The notes under the pieces: model-generated
Seen by the model: only the letters and a program-made list of their open reading frames with translations
Database searches by the model: none
Told to the model about the DNA's origin: nothing
Made by a program: the position numbers and the translations under genes
Part shown: piece by piece, positions 60,320-64,000 of the stretch
Position numbering within the stretch: the stretch's first letter is position 1
Layout of the letters: each line of letters begins with the position of its first letter
Origin: DZBG01 sp049241565
GTDB taxonomy: Bacteria > Bdellovibrionota > Bacteriovoracia > Bacteriovoracales > Bacteriovoracaceae
Direction: 5' to 3'
Assembly (NCBI GenBank): GCA_049241565.1
Contig: JBMLQL010000030.1
Span: forward strand, 1 to 64,000
DNA length: 64,000 nt

Positions 60320-62146
60320 ATGATGATCACGCTCACCACCAAGACCATTGGCCGTCTTTTTCAAAAAAGAATTTCACTCACACCAGACCGTCCGGCCATT
60401 GGTTGGGTTGAAAATAGTGAAGTGAAGCATCTCAGTTTTACTGAATACAAAGATATTATTCAAACATTGACAGCGGCTTTAAACAAAATTGGGATTCAAG
60501 TTGGTGATAGGTTCGGCATCCTGGCCCAAACATCAAAGGAGTGGCACCTCATCGATATGGCCGCTCTAATAGCGAGGGCCGTGGTTATTCCTGTTTATCA
60601 TACCTATACTGGCAAAGAGGCAAGTTTTATTCTCAACCACTCGGAGTGCTCTACCCTTGTTGTTGAAAATGATCGTCAAATGGAGAAAATTAATTCTCAA
60701 TTGTCTGAACTTCCCCATCTTAAAAATATTATTGCTCTTAACGACTTTTCAGAAGAAACGATCAAAAAATTTCGCAATAAGTGGAATTACCTTACATATA
60801 AAGAGCTCATTAAATTAGGCACGGAAGAACTAAAAAATAATCCTGATCTCATCAATAATCTTATTGAAGGTCAGTCACCAGATGATATGGCCTCAATTGT
60901 TTATACTTCAGGAACAACTGGAGATCCGAAAGGTGCCGTGATCACACAGCATGGTCTCACAATGATGCTTCTTAATGTTCAAAAAAGTACCTATGGAGCT
61001 TTTACTCCCGAGGATAGAACTCTTACTTTTCTTCCTCTCTCTCATGTATTAGGACGAGCCGATTCTTTTTTTCCACTTTTGTTTGGATGGGAAGGCGTCT
61101 ATGCAGAATCTATTGATAAGCTTGTAGATAATATCTCTCTAGTAAAACCAACCATCATGATTGCCGTTCCTCGTATTTTTGAAAAGATTTACACCAAAAT
61201 TATGGAACAAGTTGAAGATGGATCTTTTGCTAAAAAGAAGGCTTTTGAATGGGCCACTTATGCCGCCAAAAAGTATTTTGATAAAATCGATCAAGACCTC
61301 TCTCCTTCAACAACTGAAATCCTAGAATACAAACTGGCCTACAAAATCGTTTTCAGTAAAATTTATGAACGATTTGGAGGCCATGTTAGATTTTTTGTTT
61401 CAGGGGGAGCCCCGTTGGCCCCCGAAATTATTACCTTTCTCCGTTATGCAAGACTCACAGTCCTTGAGGGCTACGGGCTCACAGAAACGATCGCTCCTTG
61501 TTGTCTAAATCCACTCAGTAAACAAGTGGCAGGAACTGTTGGACGCCCCATTGGAGATGTTGAATTCAAATTTGCTCCAGATGGAGAAATTCTTATTAAG
61601 AGTGAGGCCCTTTTCAAGGAATACTATAAAAACCCTCAGGCCACTCAAGAGGCCTTTCAAGACGGTTGGTTTGCCAGTGGTGATATTGGAACCTTTACGA
61701 CTGAAGGCTATCTCAAAATTACTGATAGAAAAAAAGATCTTATCATTACCAGTGGGGGCAAAAATGTGGCCCCACAAAAAATTGAAAACATCGCTAAAAC
61801 CAAACGATCAATCTCTCAGATGGTGGTCCTGGGGGATAAGCAGAAATATCTGGTGGCCCTTATTGGGATCGAGAAAGAGCCATTTCTGCCATTCTTTGAT
61901 CAATGGGGACTTAGCTCTGACTGCAGCATTAAACAGCTCTCAGAGCATCCTGAGGTCCTTAAAATGGTCCAAAAAGACATTGATGCCGTCAATGCGGAGC
62001 TTTCTTCTTTTGAGAGCATCAAGAAGTTCAAGATCTTGCCGGAAGAGTTCCAAATGGAGAACTTTTTGACGCCATCCCTCAAAATAAAGAGAAAAGTTGT
62101 GGTTCAGCATTTTGCCAAAGAAATTGAAGCAATGTATCAAGACTGA
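60320..62146 (+). CDS. Long-chain acyl-CoA synthetase (AMP-forming)
   Basis: 608 residues, typical of the FadD15-like group. AMP-binding motifs: MASIVYTSGTTGDPKGAVITQHG (about 194-216, P-loop), the VLEGYGLTETIAPCCLNP block (about 380; Y-G-x-T-E), WFASGDIGTFTTEGYLKITDRKKDLIITSGGKNVAPQKIE (about 455-494; contains the D/K core). It activates fatty acids to acyl-CoA for lipid synthesis or beta-oxidation, at the membrane. The start ATGATG has two candidate ATGs one codon apart. It follows a short divergent promoter region. Confidence 0.94.
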   Translation: MMITLTTKTIGRLFQKRISLTPDRPAIGWVENSEVKHLSFTEYKDIIQTLTAALNKIGIQVGDRFGILAQTSKEWHLIDMAALIARAVVIPVYHTYTGKEASFILNHSECSTLVVENDRQMEKINSQLSELPHLKNIIALNDFSEETIKKFRNKWNYLTYKELIKLGTEELKNNPDLINNLIEGQSPDDMASIVYTSGTTGDPKGAVITQHGLTMMLLNVQKSTYGAFTPEDRTLTFLPLSHVLGRADSFFPLLFGWEGVYAESIDKLVDNISLVKPTIMIAVPRIFEKIYTKIMEQVEDGSFAKKKAFEWATYAAKKYFDKIDQDLSPSTTEILEYKLAYKIVFSKIYERFGGHVRFFVSGGAPLAPEIITFLRYARLTVLEGYGLTETIAPCCLNPLSKQVAGTVGRPIGDVEFKFAPDGEILIKSEALFKEYYKNPQATQEAFQDGWFASGDIGTFTTEGYLKITDRKKDLIITSGGKNVAPQKIENIAKTKRSISQMVVLGDKQKYLVALIGIEKEPFLPFFDQWGLSSDCSIKQLSEHPEVLKMVQKDIDAVNAELSSFESIKKFKILPEEFQMENFLTPSLKIKRKVVVQHFAKEIEAMYQD

Positions 62147-62224
62147 TTTGACATTAAATCATTTCTCTTTTAAATATGTATGTTCTAATTACACAATTAT
62201 TCTTAATTCAAGAGGATCATTTAT

Positions 62225-62437
62225 ATGGCACGAGTCACCGTTGAAGACTGTCTAGAGCACGTAGAAAACCGTTATGAGCTTGTTCACTTAACTGCAAAAA
62301 GAGTGAAGCAGCTTCGTGAAGGTGATCCAGCTCAAGTAAGATCAAAAAATAAAGAAATCGTTACTGCACTTCGTGAAATTGCTGCAGCTAAAGTTAAGCA
62401 TGTAGTAAAAGAAGAGTACGATTCAGAAGAATTTTAA
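62225..62437 (+). CDS. rpoZ: RNA polymerase omega subunit
   Basis: 70 residues, normal length. MARVTVEDCLEHVENRYELVHLTAKRVKQL matches the omega signature (A-R-x-T-[VI]-E-D-C, N-R-F/Y-x-L), and the C-terminus KNKEIVTALREIAAAKV follows. Omega helps fold beta-prime and, with it, in many bacteria, forms a ppGpp-binding site. Preceded by AGAGGA and followed by a bidirectional terminator. Single-gene unit here; the usual spoT neighbour is absent. Confidence 0.95.
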   Translation: MARVTVEDCLEHVENRYELVHLTAKRVKQLREGDPAQVRSKNKEIVTALREIAAAKVKHVVKEEYDSEEF

Positions 62438-62460
62438 TTTAAGAATTTATAGTTATATTG

Positions 62461-62492
62461 AAAAAGCCATCCTTTCGGATGGCTTTTTTTTT
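62461..62492. terminator. Bidirectional terminator after rpoZ
   Basis: AAAAAGCCATCC (62461-62472)-TTTC-GGATGGCTTTTT (62477-62488), followed by T to 62492; A and T runs on both sides fit termination of rpoZ and of the convergent gene at 62500. Confidence 0.92.
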
Positions 62493-62499
62493 GAGTTTT

Positions 62500-63990
62500 T
62501 TATGCTGGTCCATGTAAATCAGGAATTTCTAATCCAATCTCTGAAAACATAAAAATGTCTTTTGAGTCATAATTATTTCTGATTGAGACTCTGGCGTTTA
62601 AATCTGAAAAGCTTTGCTCAAATAAACTTATTTCTTTTTCAAGACTCGCACCTTCCATATCGCCAATTAATAATTGGGAGTTCAGCTCTTTTCCATCCAA
62701 TAGAAAACTCATATTCACTAAGTTATCAATTTTAATGGCCGAAATCTTTATCTCTTTTAATTCATTACTCTCAGTGAGATTCTGAATAATAACTTGCAGA
62801 AGACCTTTCATTCTTAACTGAAAGTCAGCTTCATTAACTCTAATAAATAAATCATCAAGAGCATTAAAACTAACTTTAACACCTTTGGCCGTAATATAAT
62901 GAGACATTTCTAAAATAATTTCGCTAACGGTATCATTGATATTCACTTGCTTAAGTTTCGACAAATCAGCAGTTTCAACAGATGTCGAAACCTTGTTCTC
63001 AACTTCAAGATGCTGCTTAAATAATATTCCTACACGTTTTGAATCTAAATTAAGATCAAATACAATTTCATAATTTATTGATTTACCCAAAACATCTCGC
63101 GCAGAAACCTCAATTCGGTGAACCCCTTCGGGTAGATCTTTGAGAGAATAGGTGTTGTGAAGGCCAACCAGTTCAGCCACAAGTGACCAATCATTGATAA
63201 ACTCATCTGAATCAGATTTTAATTTATTCAGCAACTGGTTGAGATGAGATCCCCCGATGAGGCAGCGACCTTCTAAATCAAAGACAGTTGAAACAAAGCC
63301 TGTTTGAAGAGAAAAATCTAACTCCAATTTACGACTTAACTTTCTCGCATTTTCAAGGTCATTAAATGCTGCAACCAAACGTTGAGCAAAAACCAAAATG
63401 GAGAGAAGAAGAACAATCTCAGCACCAAAGAGAGTATTAAGGACGAGACGATTCTTGTTACTCTCAATTAATGGAACTCGTGTTTTTTTAGAAATAATAT
63501 CTGTGGCAGTTTTGTTCTTAGAGTTTAATCTTTTAATGCCATAATTGATTCTCTGTTGAGAATTTTCAATAGTCTCAATTTGTTCTACACTTTTTAGTAG
63601 TAAGTCTATTCCACGACCTTTGAGCGAGAATTGATCAATAAGAGATTTTGTCTGAGAAACATAATCGGCAAGACTTAATTTGCCTTGATTAAAATCTACT
63701 GCAAGCAGATTAAGTCTTTTCCAGTTAAAGATATCAGTGGTTAGGATTAGTTTTTGTTTCAGTTTTTTAATCTGAGACTGATTTTCCTGAAAGAAATAGT
63801 TGTAATCTTTGATTGATGATTTTGTATCAAAGGCCTGGGGCTGGGTCACAAGCCTTGATTCAGTGATTTTTTCGACGTAGCTCAACTTGTCTTTCAAACT
63901 AAGACTATAGTGAAAAGACAAAACCCCACTTAGCAAAAGTAAAGAAGCCCAAAGAGCGATTTTAAGATTTTTTATTTTTTTAGTTATCAT
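62500..63990 (-). CDS. Membrane sensor with degenerate histidine-kinase-like C-terminus
   Basis: 496 residues. A transmembrane helix at about 10-28 (IALWASLLLLSGVLSFHYSLS), a periplasmic helical sensor domain of about 150 residues, a second helix at about 185-203 (LFGAEIVLLLSILVFAQRLVA), then a PAS-like segment (FSLQTGFVSTVFDLEGRCLIGG) and a C-terminal domain with the strand/helix order of an HATPase: ISEIILEMSHYITAKGVKVSF-like SEIILEMSHYITAKGVKVSF, then LFIRVNEADFQLRMKGLLQVIIQNLTESNE, where the N box is N-L-T-E-S-N-E rather than N-A-x-K-F. No H box and no G boxes are visible, so autokinase activity is doubtful. It may signal through another partner. Start inferred from the first ATG at 63990. 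Confidence 0.6.
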   Translation of the reverse strand: MITKKIKNLKIALWASLLLLSGVLSFHYSLSLKDKLSYVEKITESRLVTQPQAFDTKSSIKDYNYFFQENQSQIKKLKQKLILTTDIFNWKRLNLLAVDFNQGKLSLADYVSQTKSLIDQFSLKGRGIDLLLKSVEQIETIENSQQRINYGIKRLNSKNKTATDIISKKTRVPLIESNKNRLVLNTLFGAEIVLLLSILVFAQRLVAAFNDLENARKLSRKLELDFSLQTGFVSTVFDLEGRCLIGGSHLNQLLNKLKSDSDEFINDWSLVAELVGLHNTYSLKDLPEGVHRIEVSARDVLGKSINYEIVFDLNLDSKRVGILFKQHLEVENKVSTSVETADLSKLKQVNINDTVSEIILEMSHYITAKGVKVSFNALDDLFIRVNEADFQLRMKGLLQVIIQNLTESNELKEIKISAIKIDNLVNMSFLLDGKELNSQLLIGDMEGASLEKEISLFEQSFSDLNARVSIRNNYDSKDIFMFSEIGLEIPDLHGPA

Positions 63991-64000
63991 TACTTACTGC

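Noticed and set aside
1..64000. tRNA, rRNA, RNase P, tmRNA or SRP RNA genes
   Set aside because: Looked for the usual conserved blocks (for example GGTTCGAATC) and saw none; a covariance search would be decisive.

Overview
The window looks like a chromosomal segment of a predatory bacterium of the Bdellovibrionota, most likely the Bacteriovorax/Peredibacter branch. The reasons are a low G+C content (judged by eye), short tightly packed operons, many small secreted proteins without known function, adjacent flagellin genes, a TIGR02147-type HTH regulator in an operon of secreted proteins, and above all a complete Tad (Flp, type IVb) pilus cluster that runs into a YD-repeat protein and a tiny secreted protein. 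That last arrangement recalls the host-interaction (hit) locus of Bdellovibrio bacteriovorus. No phage, insertion sequence, CRISPR array, tRNA or rRNA was found.

Region by region. 1-4.4 kb: a degenerate trypsin-like secreted protein (cut by the window edge) diverges from another large secreted protein. 4.4-8 kb: a membrane protein and a thiolase, then a coiled-coil protein and a stand-alone FliG-like protein. 7.8-17.7 kb: a seven-gene leftward operon glmU-glmS-uvrD/pcrA-asmA-like-mtnA-ppx-cNMP-binding. 17.9-21.6 kb: lon with a strong terminator, then a CheY-like receiver, a possible CheX-like partner and a small membrane protein. 21.6-22.1 kb: two paralogous small secreted proteins, each behind a sigma-54 type -24/-12 element. 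22.9-32.8 kb: the leftward Tad/hit-like locus with two Flp pilins, TadV peptidase, three TadE-like pseudopilins, RcpC, RcpA secretin, a TadZ-TadA fusion ATPase, one TadB/C-type inner-membrane protein, the YD-repeat protein and the 73-residue protein. 32.9-33.1 kb: a 6S RNA gene. 33.2-37.8 kb: a hypothetical gene, an SDR protein, two flagellins and a GNAT. 37.8-45.5 kb: ubiB, then a rightward operon (secreted protein, zinc ribbon, greA, recG, FHA-like, alpha/beta hydrolase), then a leftward RelA/SpoT-like protein. 45.5-48.6 kb: pgpA, recA, recX and a PilZ protein. 48.6-53.7 kb: a phosphatase, a four-gene operon of secreted proteins with the TIGR02147 regulator, and one more secreted protein. 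53.8-64 kb: alaS, an OppA-like lipoprotein, a glycine-repeat (GX3) lipoprotein, two small proteins, an acyl-CoA synthetase, rpoZ and a degenerate histidine-kinase-like membrane protein.

Functionally the window mixes housekeeping (cell-wall precursor supply by GlmS/GlmU, DNA repair by RecA/RecX/RecG/UvrD, proteolysis by Lon, translation by AlaS, transcription by GreA, RpoZ and 6S RNA) with surface and motility systems that fit a prey-attaching lifestyle (Tad pilus, flagellins, PilZ and receiver proteins). The points most worth a second look are the TadZ-TadA fusion with the hit-like tail, the structured Flp leader, the twin sigma-54 small-protein genes, the short leader ORF before one flagellin, the stand-alone FliG domain, the RelA/SpoT-like protein and the GX3 lipoprotein.
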